From: Fibrobacter sp. UBA7003
GTDB lineage: Bacteria > Fibrobacterota > Fibrobacteria > Fibrobacterales > Fibrobacteraceae
DNA length: 64,000 nucleotides
Direction: 5' to 3'
NCBI GenBank assembly: GCA_002449765.1
Contig: DJXN01000014.1
Location: forward strand, 1-64,000
A model generated the notes under the pieces. That model had not been told where the DNA came from. It saw nothing but the letters and a program-made list of their open reading frames with translations, and made no database searches. A program made the position numbers and the translations under genes. Of this stretch, positions 8,416-17,691 are shown in pieces. Each line of letters begins with the position of its first letter. Position 1 is the first letter of the stretch.

Positions 8416-10989
8416 ATGACCATCCTCGAAAAGATTGCACTTGCCCTCCCCGCCGTAGAATCCCCAGCAAGATACATGGGCGGCGAGGCGAACAGCGTGG
8501 TAAAGGACCACAGCCAGATGCTCTGCCGCATGGCGTTCGTGTTCCCGGATACCTACGAAATCGGGATGAGCAACAACGGCATCCGCATCCTGTACCATGT
8601 GATAAACCGCGAGAGCGACCTGCTTTGCGAAGTCTCGTTTGCGCCGTGGGATGACATGGCCCGCGAGATGGCGAAGTACGATATTCCGCTGTACAGCTAC
8701 GCGACCTACACGCCGGTACGCGAATTCGAGGTGGTGGGCATGACGCTCCAGACGGAGCTGAATTTTACCAACGTGCCCTACGTGCTGGAACTCGCCCGCA
8801 TTCCCGCGTGGCAGAAGGACCGCAAGGAGAATGACCCCATCGTGGTTGCCGGCGGGCCCTCGATGGCGAACCCCGAACCCGTCGCCGACTTCTTCGACGC
8901 GTTCATGATTGGCGACGGGGAGAAAGTCATGATTGACTTTCTGCGGTGCGTAGGCGAGGGCCGCAAGGCGGGCCTCAGTCGCGCCGAAATACTCGAGAAT
9001 TTATCCAAGATTGACGGCGTTTACGTGCCGAGCTTGCGTCCGGTAGTCACGAACGAATTCGGCGCGATTGTGCCGGCGGAACCTGCCGCCGGCGCCTACG
9101 CCACCACGAACGGGGTTCGCCGCCTGTTCATCCCGGTAATGGACCCGAAGGACTACCCGGTCAAGAACTTAATCGCCAACATGCAGCTGGTACACAACCG
9201 CTTCAGCGTGGAAGTCATGCGCGGCTGTGCGCAGGGCTGCCGTTTTTGCCAGGCGGGCATCTGGTACCGCCCATGCCGCGAACTCAACCCGGACGATGTA
9301 TTGGACATCGCGAAGGCGGGCATCCGCGCCACCGGCGAACGCGAACTCGGGCTTTTGAGCCTTTCTACCGCCGACTACAAGCCGGTGGAGGCACTCACCG
9401 ACAGCATCATCGACGACCCGTTCTTCGATACGGTGGACGTGAGCCTCCCGAGCATCCGCGTGAACAGTTTCGGGCAGACGCTCGCCGGCAAGATTGCAGC
9501 CCTCAAGGGTGGCCGCAGCGCCACGTTCGCCCCCGAGACGGGCTCCGAGCGCATCCGCAAGATAATCAACAAGACCATCAGCGACCAGGACATGTACGAT
9601 GCCGCCGAGCACGCGTTCAGCAGCGGGTTCAACAAGATTAAGTTGTACACAATGATTGGGTTCCCGACCGAGAACCTCGACGACATGCAGGCATTCTGCG
9701 ACCTCATCTTCAATCTCGTCAAGATCGGGCGCAAGTACAACCGCGGCATCCAGATTGCGGTCAGCATCGGCATTCTCATCCCGAAATCCTTTACCGCTCT
9801 CCAGTGGGCGCCCTACATGGACAAGGAAACCGCGCTCAAGCATATCCGCTTCGTGCGCGAAAAGTTCTTCAAGCACCCGAACGTGAAAATCAACTGGGCC
9901 AGCTGGGAAACGAGCTTCCTCGAGGCCATCTACAGCCGCGGCGACCGCAGCCTCGGGCCCGTAATCTACGAGGCCTACAAGCAGGGAATTATCTTCGAGA
10001 GCGACAGCTACCGGTTCGACTTTGCCAAGTGGGAAGCCGTCTGGCAAAAGATGGGCTACGACACATCTTGGGTTTACCGCGAGCGCGAAAAGAGCGAAGT
10101 GTTCCCGTGGGATTTCATCCATGCGGGCACCACCAAGCAGTACCTGAGGCGCGAGTGGGAGAAGGCGTTCGATCCGAACAGCGCGCCCGTGCCCAACTGC
10201 AAGTGGGGCGACTGCCAGAAGTGCGGCATCCCCGGATTCGGCGACGAAATCAGGCTCGCCGACGATCCCGTACGCCACAAGGCTCCGAGCCGCACTCCCG
10301 AAGAAATCAAGAAGCTCGTCGCGGAACGTCGCCCGAAAAAGACGGAAAGTTTCAGCTACAAGATTACCTTCAAGAAGACCGGCCTCAGCCGCTTCCTGCC
10401 CCACCAGAACATGCTCAGTTTCTTCGAGCGCACATTCCTGTGTGCGGGCATCCCCGTGAAGTTCAGCGAAGGCTTCAGCCCCAAACCGCGCATCTCGAAC
10501 ATGGGTGCGCTCCCGTTGGGCCTCGAGACCTACTGTGAAATCATCAGCGTGGACCTGCTACAGAAGCTCGACATATCGCCCGAGAACCTTCCCGCACTCA
10601 TGGCGCAATTGAGCGCACCGTTCCCGCGGGGCATGGAAATCGTGAACATCGAGCCGCTGAAGGAAAAGCTCAGCAAGCACTTCCCGAAGGCGATGGTTTA
10701 CCGCCACACGCCCGAAAGCATCCCCGCCGACCTGATGGAGCGGTTCAACGCGAAGGCGCTCCCCGTCGTGAAGAACCACCGCGGGCAGGAAATCGATTTG
10801 AACGAGCACGTGCTCGGCATCGACGCTGTAAACGGAGCTCTCTTCGTGAAGGTAAAGTGCAACGACCAGGGCTGTACGGCGAGCCCGTTCGTAATCTACG
10901 CGGGACTTCTCGGGTTCGAAATCGACCCCGCCAAGCTTGACGAGGTTTCCAGGCGGTTCCTGATTGCGAAAGTCAGCATGGAATGGTAA
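8416..10989 (+). CDS. TIGR03960-type radical SAM protein fused to DUF2344 domain
   Basis: An 857-residue fusion. The first ~600 residues are a radical SAM enzyme of the TIGR03960 type: an N-terminal segment (RYMGGEANSVVKDH), a B12-binding-like region, then the iron-sulfur motif CAQGCRFC followed by QAGIWYRPCRE. A Cys-rich linker (NCKWGDCQKCGI) leads to a C-terminal DUF2344/TIGR03936 domain (KTGLSRFLPHQNML, FSEGFSPKPRISNMGALPLG). This fusion is widespread in bacteria and often linked to ribosome or RNA genes, but the reaction is not established. Start chosen at 8416 because family members begin close to this point and a -10 box lies 6 nt upstream. Confidence 0.88.
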   Translation: MTILEKIALALPAVESPARYMGGEANSVVKDHSQMLCRMAFVFPDTYEIGMSNNGIRILYHVINRESDLLCEVSFAPWDDMAREMAKYDIPLYSYATYTPVREFEVVGMTLQTELNFTNVPYVLELARIPAWQKDRKENDPIVVAGGPSMANPEPVADFFDAFMIGDGEKVMIDFLRCVGEGRKAGLSRAEILENLSKIDGVYVPSLRPVVTNEFGAIVPAEPAAGAYATTNGVRRLFIPVMDPKDYPVKNLIANMQLVHNRFSVEVMRGCAQGCRFCQAGIWYRPCRELNPDDVLDIAKAGIRATGERELGLLSLSTADYKPVEALTDSIIDDPFFDTVDVSLPSIRVNSFGQTLAGKIAALKGGRSATFAPETGSERIRKIINKTISDQDMYDAAEHAFSSGFNKIKLYTMIGFPTENLDDMQAFCDLIFNLVKIGRKYNRGIQIAVSIGILIPKSFTALQWAPYMDKETALKHIRFVREKFFKHPNVKINWASWETSFLEAIYSRGDRSLGPVIYEAYKQGIIFESDSYRFDFAKWEAVWQKMGYDTSWVYREREKSEVFPWDFIHAGTTKQYLRREWEKAFDPNSAPVPNCKWGDCQKCGIPGFGDEIRLADDPVRHKAPSRTPEEIKKLVAERRPKKTESFSYKITFKKTGLSRFLPHQNMLSFFERTFLCAGIPVKFSEGFSPKPRISNMGALPLGLETYCEIISVDLLQKLDISPENLPALMAQLSAPFPRGMEIVNIEPLKEKLSKHFPKAMVYRHTPESIPADLMERFNAKALPVVKNHRGQEIDLNEHVLGIDAVNGALFVKVKCNDQGCTASPFVIYAGLLGFEIDPAKLDEVSRRFLIAKVSMEW

Positions 10990-11036
10990 ATCGCGTCTTT
11001 TCCTTGAAAATCCTGGACGTACCCGTATTTTGAAAC

Positions 11037-11069
11037 TATATTGTTTTCTATAGTAATTTTCACAAGGAG
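11037..11069 (+). promoter_or_regulatory. Promoter and ribosome binding site of the beta-barrel gene
   Basis: A TATATTG box (11037-11043) would start transcription near 11050. A good AAGGAG site (11064-11069) lies 8 nt before the ATG. This gene therefore has a normal leader, unlike many others in the window. Confidence 0.5.
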
Positions 11070-11077
11070 TATGGAAT

Positions 11078-11755
11078 ATGAAAAAGATTTTCCTAGCGGC
11101 CCTCACCGCCATGGCACTCTGCAGCTACAGCTACGCCCAGGACGATGAAGACGAATACGAAGAAGAGGACACCCCGGCGGCATCCAGCGCGCCTGCAAAC
11201 AGCAGCGCCCCGGCAGCAAGCGAAAGCAGTGCGGCGGCAGCCCCTGTGCAGTCCGGAGCAGGAACCCTGGCCTTGGGACTAGACCTCGTCGACGCCCTTG
11301 ATCACGAGGGAATCCAAAAGTTCTACGTGTCGTTCAAGTTCGCCCCCAACATGGAACTGTCCGCCATCCTCGGACTGTACCATCACGGCGAAACCACCCG
11401 TGAAACTGAAGCCACCCAGTTCACCCCGGCAACCGAAGTTGATCGTGCAGACGATTACACCCAAATTCAAATCGGCGTGGGCTTCGACTACTACTTCATG
11501 CAGGTCGTCCTGCCGCTTTCCATCGGCGGGGAGTTCCTCATCAGCCACTGGGGAGAGGACAACAACCAGTTCACCCTCAACGCAATGGCCGGAATCCACG
11601 CAAACGTGGTAGGCGGACTCTACCTGACCGGAAAGGTCGGCCTCGGGTTCGACTACATTGATAGGGAAGGCGTCGATGGCGCTGCTAACTACGAAGACAC
11701 ACGCCTCGACGTCGGTTTCAAGGCCAGCGCAATCCTCTCCTGGTACTTCATGTAA
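11078..11755 (+). CDS. Small outer-membrane beta-barrel protein with acidic and Ala/Ser-rich N-terminal region
   Basis: A 225-residue exported protein: signal peptide (about residues 1-20, ending SYAQ), an acidic run (DDEDEYEEED), an Ala/Ser/Pro linker (about 32-60) and a C-terminal barrel of alternating strands that ends in an aromatic residue before the final Met (ILSWYFM). That architecture fits a small 8-stranded outer-membrane protein with a periplasmic or surface linker. No family name can be assigned. Strong RBS upstream and terminator downstream show a single-gene unit. Confidence 0.75.
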   Translation: MKKIFLAALTAMALCSYSYAQDDEDEYEEEDTPAASSAPANSSAPAASESSAAAAPVQSGAGTLALGLDLVDALDHEGIQKFYVSFKFAPNMELSAILGLYHHGETTRETEATQFTPATEVDRADDYTQIQIGVGFDYYFMQVVLPLSIGGEFLISHWGEDNNQFTLNAMAGIHANVVGGLYLTGKVGLGFDYIDREGVDGAANYEDTRLDVGFKASAILSWYFM

Positions 11756-11779
11756 TACGGACCTGGAACTATACAATTC

Positions 11780-11807
11780 AAGCCGCTCCTTCGGGGCGGC
11801 TTCTTTT
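11780..11807 (+). terminator. Terminator after the beta-barrel gene
   Basis: AAGCCGCTCC-TTCG-GGGCGGCTT hairpin with a stable tetraloop, followed by CTTTT. Confidence 0.88.
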
Positions 11808-11827
11808 ATATGGGTTCTGTCCTATCG

Positions 11828-12040
11828 CTATTCCGCGGGCAGGATAATCTCGATGTGGCTCGTGCTCACGTTGAGGAAGTGCGTGCGGAAGAGATCCTTC
11901 TCGCTACGATCGCTCACGCGCACCTGGGTCACGGCGATGAAGTCCTTGTTCTCGCGGATGTAGTCCGTAAGGCGCTCGTCACGCAGGGTGTCGATTTCGC
12001 CGGTAATGATAAAGCTGTCAGTCCAAATTTTTACTAGCAT
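11828..12040 (-). CDS. Small conserved protein (DUF6812-like)
   Basis: A 70-residue protein (MLVKIWTDSFIITGEID at its start) predicted to be mostly beta-strand. It resembles the small DUF6812-type family in which a strand pair is followed by RLTDYI and a VxVSD segment; the family assignment is from memory of the pattern. It is read leftward, opposite to both neighbours. TATATTT (12046-12052) lies 5 nt before the ATG and supports it as a real gene. Function unknown. Confidence 0.7.
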   Translation of the reverse strand: MLVKIWTDSFIITGEIDTLRDERLTDYIRENKDFIAVTQVRVSDRSEKDLFRTHFLNVSTSHIEIILPAE

Positions 12041-12045
12041 ACCTC

Positions 12046-12052
12046 AAATATA
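12046..12052 (-). promoter_or_regulatory. TATATTT -10-like box, small DUF6812-like gene
   Basis: TATATTT-gaggt-ATG on the minus strand, a 5-nt gap. GAGGT could also serve as a ribosome binding site but is too close to the ATG. Confidence 0.5.
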
Positions 12053-12151
12053 ACGATTTTTTCGAATGAAAGCAAAAAAAAGCGTTTTTTATTTGCTTTT
12101 TGTCCCTTCTTAAGGTATTTTGTCAAGGAAAGGACAAATAAGGAGTTTCCT

Positions 12152-12952
12152 ATGGCTACAAAAAAGAAGAATGCGATTTCGACGATTCCGGGCAAGATGA
12201 TTTACCACAACATGGACTTTATCGACAGCGACAGTGGCCGTCCCATCAGGATTATCGCCGAATTCATGGCGCCCAACCAGATTTTCCAGCAGGAAGGCGT
12301 CCAGAACACTATCGTGTTCTTCGGTTCGGCCCGTACGCTCCCCATGAGCGAAATCAAGAAGCGCATGAAGGGTTGCAAGGACAAAAAGGAACTCGCGCGC
12401 CTCAAGAGGCTCGAAACCGTGGCGGAATACTACGATGCCGCCCACGAACTGGGTGCAAAAATAGGCCGCTGGGCCAACAAGCAGCACAAGGGCTTCGCCA
12501 TCATGACCGGCGGCGGTCCGGGTATCATGGAAGCGGGCAACCGTGGCGCAAACGACGTGGGGACCTCTTCCGTCGGCCTCAACATCAGGCTTCCGTTCGA
12601 GCAGCACCCGAACCCCTATATCGACGACAAACTGAACCTGCAGTTCCGCTACTTCTTCATCCGTAAATACTGGTTCATGAAACTGGCCAAGGCCATGGTC
12701 GTGTTCCCGGGCGGTTTCGGCACCCTCGACGAGATGTTCGAGATCCTCACGCTCATCCAGACCAAAAAATATGGCGACCGCATGCCCGTGGTGATTTTCG
12801 GCTCCAAGTACTGGAACAAGGTCATCAACTGGAACTACCTCGCCGAGACCGGGATGATTGACAAGGAAGACCTCAAGTTGTTCCATTTCTGCGACACTGT
12901 CGACGACGCCTACAACGTCGTCACGAAGGCGCTCGAGAAGACCATGGAATAA
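12152..12952 (+). CDS. LOG-family nucleotide-binding protein / lysine decarboxylase-like
   Basis: A 266-residue Rossmann-fold protein of the LOG/TIGR00730 family, some of which release cytokinin bases or free purines from nucleoside monophosphates. Signature segments are FFGSART, the MTGGGPGIMEAGNRGA motif and PGGFGTLDEMFE, which carries the family PGGxGTxxE active site. An insertion of about 30 residues follows FFGSART. The true substrate is unknown. AAGGAG sits 9 nt upstream of the ATG, and an A/T-rich hairpin (12069-12099) lies in the leader region. A terminator follows. Confidence 0.85.
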   Translation: MATKKKNAISTIPGKMIYHNMDFIDSDSGRPIRIIAEFMAPNQIFQQEGVQNTIVFFGSARTLPMSEIKKRMKGCKDKKELARLKRLETVAEYYDAAHELGAKIGRWANKQHKGFAIMTGGGPGIMEAGNRGANDVGTSSVGLNIRLPFEQHPNPYIDDKLNLQFRYFFIRKYWFMKLAKAMVVFPGGFGTLDEMFEILTLIQTKKYGDRMPVVIFGSKYWNKVINWNYLAETGMIDKEDLKLFHFCDTVDDAYNVVTKALEKTME

Positions 12953-12975
12953 AAACTGCCCAAAAACTTATTTTG

Positions 12976-13004
12976 CAAGGTGCCGCCACGCGACACCTTG
13001 TTTT
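12976..13004 (+). terminator. Terminator after the LOG-family gene
   Basis: CAAGGTG ... CACCTTG, a 7-bp stem with an 11-nt loop, followed by TTTT. The next gene's -10 box begins 16 nt later. Confidence 0.7.
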
Positions 13005-13019
13005 GTACCCCCGATTAGC

Positions 13020-13026
13020 TAAATTT
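13020..13026 (+). promoter_or_regulatory. TAAATTT -10-like box, kinase gene
   Basis: TAAATTT-aaggc-ATG, gap 5 nt. A possible -35 (TTGTTT at 12998-13003) lies 16 nt upstream, inside the preceding terminator. Confidence 0.55.
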
Positions 13027-13031
13027 AAGGC

Positions 13032-14132
13032 ATGCTCAGAAATATCTTGGCGGAAGTACTGGACAGGGTGTCGCGCAACCTCGCGCTGCGCCCTCACTAT
13101 AGCATGCAGGAATACCAGCGGTGGTTCGACCAGAACCCGGAATTCCTGCACAGCGGCGCCATGGAGAAAATCGAGCTCGTCGAGCCGCTGACTCTCGAGG
13201 GCACGAACAACCTCTACCGCGCGAACTTCTGGATCGAACACGCGAACGACGAGAAGCACTACGGAGAACGCGAGATCGTCGTGAAGATATGCAAGTTCTG
13301 GGCGGCACCGGGCAAGAACAGGCTCCACCGCCTGAACATGCTCCTGAGCGCGTTCCAGGACGAAATCCGCATCAACAACCTCATCCGCGCCACGAATATC
13401 GAGGGCGTGGTGCAGAGCTTTGGCGGCGGACTCGCCGGAAGGCACCCCTACCTGAAGATGGAATTCATCAAGGGCTGTTCGCTCGACAGGATGTTCAAGA
13501 CCAAGCTTTCCGACGACGAGATTTTGCAGCGAGTAGCACAGATTGCCTACCTCGCGAACACGATCAGCCAGCTGCACTACTACCAGGTGGTGCACAAGGA
13601 CCTGAAGCCCAAGAACCTGCTCCTGTGCCAGAATCCGCAGCACAAGAACAACCACAAGATCCTCATCTGCGACTTCGGCTACGCACAGGCGAAACTCCGC
13701 GAGACGGTGAACGAATACGGCGGCCAGCTCACGCCGTGCTACAGCGCGCCCGAGCAGGCCATCATGGGCGAAAACCTTTCGTCATCGGTCGACTACTTCA
13801 GTTTCGGCATCATCGTCCACGAATACCTCACGGGCTACAAGCTGTTCCCACGCGCGATGGATATATTCACGGAAGACGGCTACAAGATTACGGACCGCTA
13901 TCTCGAATACCTCAAGACGGGACGCGAGAACCGTTTCGAGGACAGCCGCTTCCCCGAACTTGGCAAGTGGATCGACAACCTCACGATTTTCGACAGTTTC
14001 GAACGCATGCAGAACACCCCGAACCTCTTCGACATCGCCCACAAGCTGCGCGCAGAGGTCAACGCGCAGGGCTACCGCGACGTAAACACGGACTTCCTCT
14101 GGAACCAGCTCGGCGAATACGGCAAAAGGTAA
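13032..14132 (+). CDS. Eukaryote-like protein kinase domain protein
   Basis: A 366-residue soluble protein with a Hanks-type kinase core: candidate ATP-binding Lys85 (VVKIC), catalytic loop HKDLKPKN (residues 188-195, Asp190 and Asn195), DFG at 214-216 and APE at 239-241. The glycine loop is weak (EGTNNLYR), so nucleotide binding may be altered, but all catalytic acidic residues are present. The region after the kinase core lacks the usual membrane and PASTA segments. Its TAA overlaps the ATG of the following membrane/repeat protein by 1 nt, so that protein is a likely partner or target. Confidence 0.82.
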   Translation: MLRNILAEVLDRVSRNLALRPHYSMQEYQRWFDQNPEFLHSGAMEKIELVEPLTLEGTNNLYRANFWIEHANDEKHYGEREIVVKICKFWAAPGKNRLHRLNMLLSAFQDEIRINNLIRATNIEGVVQSFGGGLAGRHPYLKMEFIKGCSLDRMFKTKLSDDEILQRVAQIAYLANTISQLHYYQVVHKDLKPKNLLLCQNPQHKNNHKILICDFGYAQAKLRETVNEYGGQLTPCYSAPEQAIMGENLSSSVDYFSFGIIVHEYLTGYKLFPRAMDIFTEDGYKITDRYLEYLKTGRENRFEDSRFPELGKWIDNLTIFDSFERMQNTPNLFDIAHKLRAEVNAQGYRDVNTDFLWNQLGEYGKR

Positions 14133-15601
14133 TGACTATGAGCAGCCTGCAAGACACCATCAAGGGAATCACAAAGCGCCTCCGGGTGCACCATTACATC
14201 GTCATTGCCATTGTCCTCGGCATTGGCATCTTCAATGCGGCGACCGCCCTCTCCCCTGTCATCAGCCAGAAGGAACTCGAGAGCAACATCGAAAAGTCGT
14301 TCGAAAAGTGGTGGGCCGAAGAAGGCGCCGCCCAGTTCCGCACGGTGGGCCTCACCGACGACGAAAAGACGAAGCTCCAGGAATTCGTGCAGTACCGCGA
14401 CAGAATCCTTTCGGCCGGAAAGACCTTCGACATCGAGGACCGCAAGGCGGCCATGAGGAAGGAATTCCGCGAATGGTGGGAAATCGGCGGCGGCAAGGAA
14501 AAATTCGCCGACGAGCACGGATTCTACCCCAAGGAAGCCCATTTCGAAATCGAATGTCACAAGTTCATCAAGAACTATACGGACAAGTTCGTGCGATACA
14601 GCCTCGCCTATGTACCCAAGGACGGCGAATACGAGCGGCTGTTCACCAGCTGGCTTTTGTTCCCGAGCGCCTGGAACTACATCATTTTCGCAGTCTTTTT
14701 CCTATTCGCCTATTTCCTGCTGGCAGAGCGCTGGGGAGCCGCCATCACACTCGGCTTTTTCTTTGCATTCATCTTTGCCGGAGGATTCGTTACCGACATC
14801 CTGACCTCTACAAGTTTCTTTGACCACTACACGATGGACCGTTACATGGGCGCAAGCATCGCCCTCGCATTCATGCTGGGCGCCTCGGCGTTCGATGAAA
14901 GGAAGGACGCCATACCGGGATGGGTTCTCGGGACCGCCATCATGGGCGCCCTCCTGGACGCAGCCGTTAACGCACTCGTGAACGGCGGTATCTTCGCCGC
15001 CGTGGTAACCGCCTCCATCCCCGCCTTCGGGCTCGGAGCCCTCGCCGGATTCAAGATTCCGAGGCGCAGGAAAAGCGAAGCCGAAAAGAAGGCAGACGCC
15101 CTTGAAGAGCGCTTCCGCCGGACCGCAAACCGCAACCTCGCCGCCGAGCGCAGGCAAAAGACACGGAACCAGATGGACGAAGGATTCCAGGAAGCGAAGA
15201 AGGGGCACTACGACGCCGCACGCCAGCTGCTTTGCCAGGCGATGACAGCCATATTGCAGGAACAGCCCGCCGACAAGGAAACCGTCACTAAATTTGCCGA
15301 AAGGATGACGAACCCGAACCTGTTCATCGATGTCGCAAGCACGCAGTGGCTAGAATGGGGCGACACGGCAAAGGCGAAGGGCCTTACCGAGACGGCTCTG
15401 CTGTTGCTCGAAAAAGGTCTGAAATCCGAAAAGAACGCAACGCTCGCAAGGCGCGCCCTGTTCAATATCGGAGAGCTCAGGGTCAACTTTGGGATAGAAC
15501 CCGAAGAAGGCGTGAAAAGGCTGCAGAAGGTAATTGAACTGAACGATTCCGACCTCATCGCAAAGCAGGCGAAGAGGCTGCTGGAAAAAGCCGGAGCCTA
15601 A
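14132..15601 (+). CDS. Membrane protein with C-terminal helical repeats
   Basis: A 489-residue protein: one N-terminal membrane helix (about residues 21-40), a charged extracytoplasmic domain of about 130 residues, then five to six membrane helices (about 175-315) and a soluble C-terminal region (about 330-489) with TPR-like pairs (EAKKGHYDAARQLLCQAM, EEGVKRLQKVIELN). The start at 14132 overlaps the kinase stop by 1 nt; an ATG two codons further (14138) is an alternative. No named family recognised. Coupling suggests it works with the kinase, perhaps as sensor or substrate. It converges on galE with a 3-nt gap and no visible terminator. Confidence 0.7.
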   Translation: MTMSSLQDTIKGITKRLRVHHYIVIAIVLGIGIFNAATALSPVISQKELESNIEKSFEKWWAEEGAAQFRTVGLTDDEKTKLQEFVQYRDRILSAGKTFDIEDRKAAMRKEFREWWEIGGGKEKFADEHGFYPKEAHFEIECHKFIKNYTDKFVRYSLAYVPKDGEYERLFTSWLLFPSAWNYIIFAVFFLFAYFLLAERWGAAITLGFFFAFIFAGGFVTDILTSTSFFDHYTMDRYMGASIALAFMLGASAFDERKDAIPGWVLGTAIMGALLDAAVNALVNGGIFAAVVTASIPAFGLGALAGFKIPRRRKSEAEKKADALEERFRRTANRNLAAERRQKTRNQMDEGFQEAKKGHYDAARQLLCQAMTAILQEQPADKETVTKFAERMTNPNLFIDVASTQWLEWGDTAKAKGLTETALLLLEKGLKSEKNATLARRALFNIGELRVNFGIEPEEGVKRLQKVIELNDSDLIAKQAKRLLEKAGA

Positions 15602-15604
15602 AAG

Positions 15605-16582
15605 CTACTTCTCGTTGGCGAGGTAGGCCTTCCAGGTCGTCGCAAGGAGAGTCTCGAGGTCGCTGAACTGCGCCTTCCAGCCGAGAACTTCGTGGGCCTT
15701 GCTGGGGTTCGCCACAAGCGTCGCGGGGTCACCCGGGCGGCGCTCCACAATGCGGTACGGGCACTTGCGACCGCTCACCTTCTCAGCCATGTGGATAACG
15801 TCGAGCACGGAACTCCCCTGCTGCACGCCGAGGTTCACGATAAGGCTCCTGTTGTTCTTCTGCAGGTAGTCGAACGCCATCCCGTGACCAATCGCGAGGT
15901 CGTTCACGTGGATGTAGTCGCGCACGCCCGTGCCATCGGGAGTGTCGTAGTCATTACCGAACACGAGCAGTTCCTTACGCTTGCCGAGCAGCGCTTCCAT
16001 CACCACCGGGATGAGGTTCGCCGGATTCTTCTCGAGACCGTTGATGCGGCCTTTCACATCGTAGCCTGCGGCATTAAAATAGCGGAGAGCCGCGAACTTG
16101 ATTCCGCGCAGCTTATCGTACCACTTGAGGAACCCCTCAATGGCGAGTTTCGTGTAGCCGTAGTAGTTTTCGGGGTCGGTCGGGTGTTCCTCATCGACGG
16201 GCTGGTACTTCGGGGCGCCGTAGGTGGCTGCGGAACTCGAGAACACGAAATACTTCACGCCGGCAGCGGAAGCAGCATTCAGGATGTTGATGGAACCCGT
16301 AATGTTGTTCACGCTGTACTTCTCGGGATTGATCATCGACTCGCCGGCGGCCTTGAAGGCGGCCAGGTGCACGAGGCCTTCGGGCTTGAATTCGTTCAGG
16401 AACTTGCCGATTTCATCGGGATGCAGGATATCGCCTTTTACGAAGCCCGCTTCGGGGAACAGGTTCTGTTCCAAACCGCTCGAAAGGTTGTCAAAGACGC
16501 AAACCTCATGTCCGCGGTCAAGGAGTTCACGCGTCGTGTGGGATCCAATGTAGCCGGCACCGCCGATAACTGCAATCTTCAT
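15605..16582 (-). CDS. galE: UDP-glucose 4-epimerase
   Basis: Interconverts UDP-glucose and UDP-galactose using bound NAD, supplying galactose for surface polysaccharides or feeding galactose into glycolysis. The 325-residue protein has the NAD motif GGAGYIGSH, SSSAATYG, catalytic YGYTK (YxxxK), NPANLIPVVMEA, and GTGVRDYIHVNDL. The ATG at 16582 begins MKIAVIGGAGYIG and is preceded by a purine-rich AAAGGAAAAG site; the 14 residues upstream in frame are not family-like. Last gene of the gltX-led leftward run. Confidence 0.95.
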   Translation of the reverse strand: MKIAVIGGAGYIGSHTTRELLDRGHEVCVFDNLSSGLEQNLFPEAGFVKGDILHPDEIGKFLNEFKPEGLVHLAAFKAAGESMINPEKYSVNNITGSINILNAASAAGVKYFVFSSSAATYGAPKYQPVDEEHPTDPENYYGYTKLAIEGFLKWYDKLRGIKFAALRYFNAAGYDVKGRINGLEKNPANLIPVVMEALLGKRKELLVFGNDYDTPDGTGVRDYIHVNDLAIGHGMAFDYLQKNNRSLIVNLGVQQGSSVLDVIHMAEKVSGRKCPYRIVERRPGDPATLVANPSKAHEVLGWKAQFSDLETLLATTWKAYLANEK

Positions 16583-16643
16583 GTCTTTTCCTTTTTCATT
16601 CGACCGCTCATGCGGCCACGACAAAGTAATACTTCGCCTTCGG

Positions 16644-17690
16644 TTATAAAATTAGCATTCCGTCACCGTAGCTGAACAGTTTCATCTTGTTCTCGACGGC
16701 CATCCTGTAGGCTTCGAGGGTGTTTTCGCGCCCGTAGAATGCGGACACCAGCAGGATGAGTGAACTTTTGGGCCAGTGGAAATTCGTGAGGAGGCCGTCT
16801 ACAATCTTGTAGCGGTAGCCAGGATAGAAGAACGCGTGCGTGATTCCCTTTTGCGCCTTCACGATTCCATTCGCATCGGCAATCGTCTCCACGACGCGCG
16901 TGCTCGTAGTACCCACGGTAACGATGCGCCCGCCCTCGCGCTTCGCCTTGTTGATGATTTCGGCGTTTTCCTTCGTGAGTTCGTAATGCTCGCCGTGCAT
17001 CTTGTGCTGGGTAAAGTCCTCGACCGAGATATTCTGGAATGTGCCTGGCCCTACGTGCAAAGTAACCTCGGCAACGTACACGCCTTTCGCCTTGAGGTCC
17101 TCGAGCATCTGTTCACTAAAATGCAGGCTCGCCGTCGGGGCAGCAACTGCACCCGAGTACTTTGCAAAAATCGTCTGGTATGCCTTCTTGTCGTCCTCGT
17201 CGTCGGGACGGTTGATGTAGGGAGGGAGCGGCACGTGGCCCTCGCGATTCATCACCGCTTCAAGTTCCACGGGGGTCGTCGCAAAGCGGAGCACGCGGGC
17301 TCCATCTTCGTGAATATCCTCGACCGTCGCCTTGACACCTGCAATTTCGAGTTCGCGTCCGATCTTAAAGGCCTTGCCCGGGCGGACCTGCGCCTCATAG
17401 CGGGCATCACCGTTCTCTGCCGGAATGAGCGACTGTACGAGTAGCGTTTCGACTTCGCCGCCGTGCAACGTGTGACCGTAAAGGCGCGCAGGAATCACCT
17501 TGGTATTGTTCACCACAAGGCAGTCTCCAGGGCGGAACAGTTCCACAATTTCGGGAGCCTTCATGATGCGTCGCGGCCCGCCATCCTTGGGACAATGCAG
17601 AATACGCGTCTTGCCTTTCCCCGCCGTGCGGGTAGCAATTAGTTCCTTCGGGAATTCGAAGGTGTAATCGGAGAGGTTATGTTCTTGCAT
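16644..17690 (-). CDS. queA: S-adenosylmethionine:tRNA ribosyltransferase-isomerase
   Basis: Adds the cyclopentene ring precursor from S-adenosylmethionine to preQ1-modified tRNA, the penultimate step to queuosine. The 348-residue protein starts with the family segment LSDYTFEFPKELIATRTAGKG and contains VNNTKVIPARLYGH, HVGPGTFQNI and FHWPKSSLILLVSAFYG. One nucleotide separates it from the WYL regulator stop, so the two are co-transcribed. Together with queC, queD and queE 5 kb away it shows the cell makes queuosine de novo; tgt and queG/queH are not in this window. Confidence 0.96.
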   Translation of the reverse strand: MQEHNLSDYTFEFPKELIATRTAGKGKTRILHCPKDGGPRRIMKAPEIVELFRPGDCLVVNNTKVIPARLYGHTLHGGEVETLLVQSLIPAENGDARYEAQVRPGKAFKIGRELEIAGVKATVEDIHEDGARVLRFATTPVELEAVMNREGHVPLPPYINRPDDEDDKKAYQTIFAKYSGAVAAPTASLHFSEQMLEDLKAKGVYVAEVTLHVGPGTFQNISVEDFTQHKMHGEHYELTKENAEIINKAKREGGRIVTVGTTSTRVVETIADANGIVKAQKGITHAFFYPGYRYKIVDGLLTNFHWPKSSLILLVSAFYGRENTLEAYRMAVENKMKLFSYGDGMLIL

Positions 17691-17691
17691 C

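Noticed and set aside
9169..10404. A 411-residue minus-strand frame inside the radical SAM gene
   Set aside because: Antisense shadow of a GC-rich gene; Val/Ala/Glu-rich with no domain.
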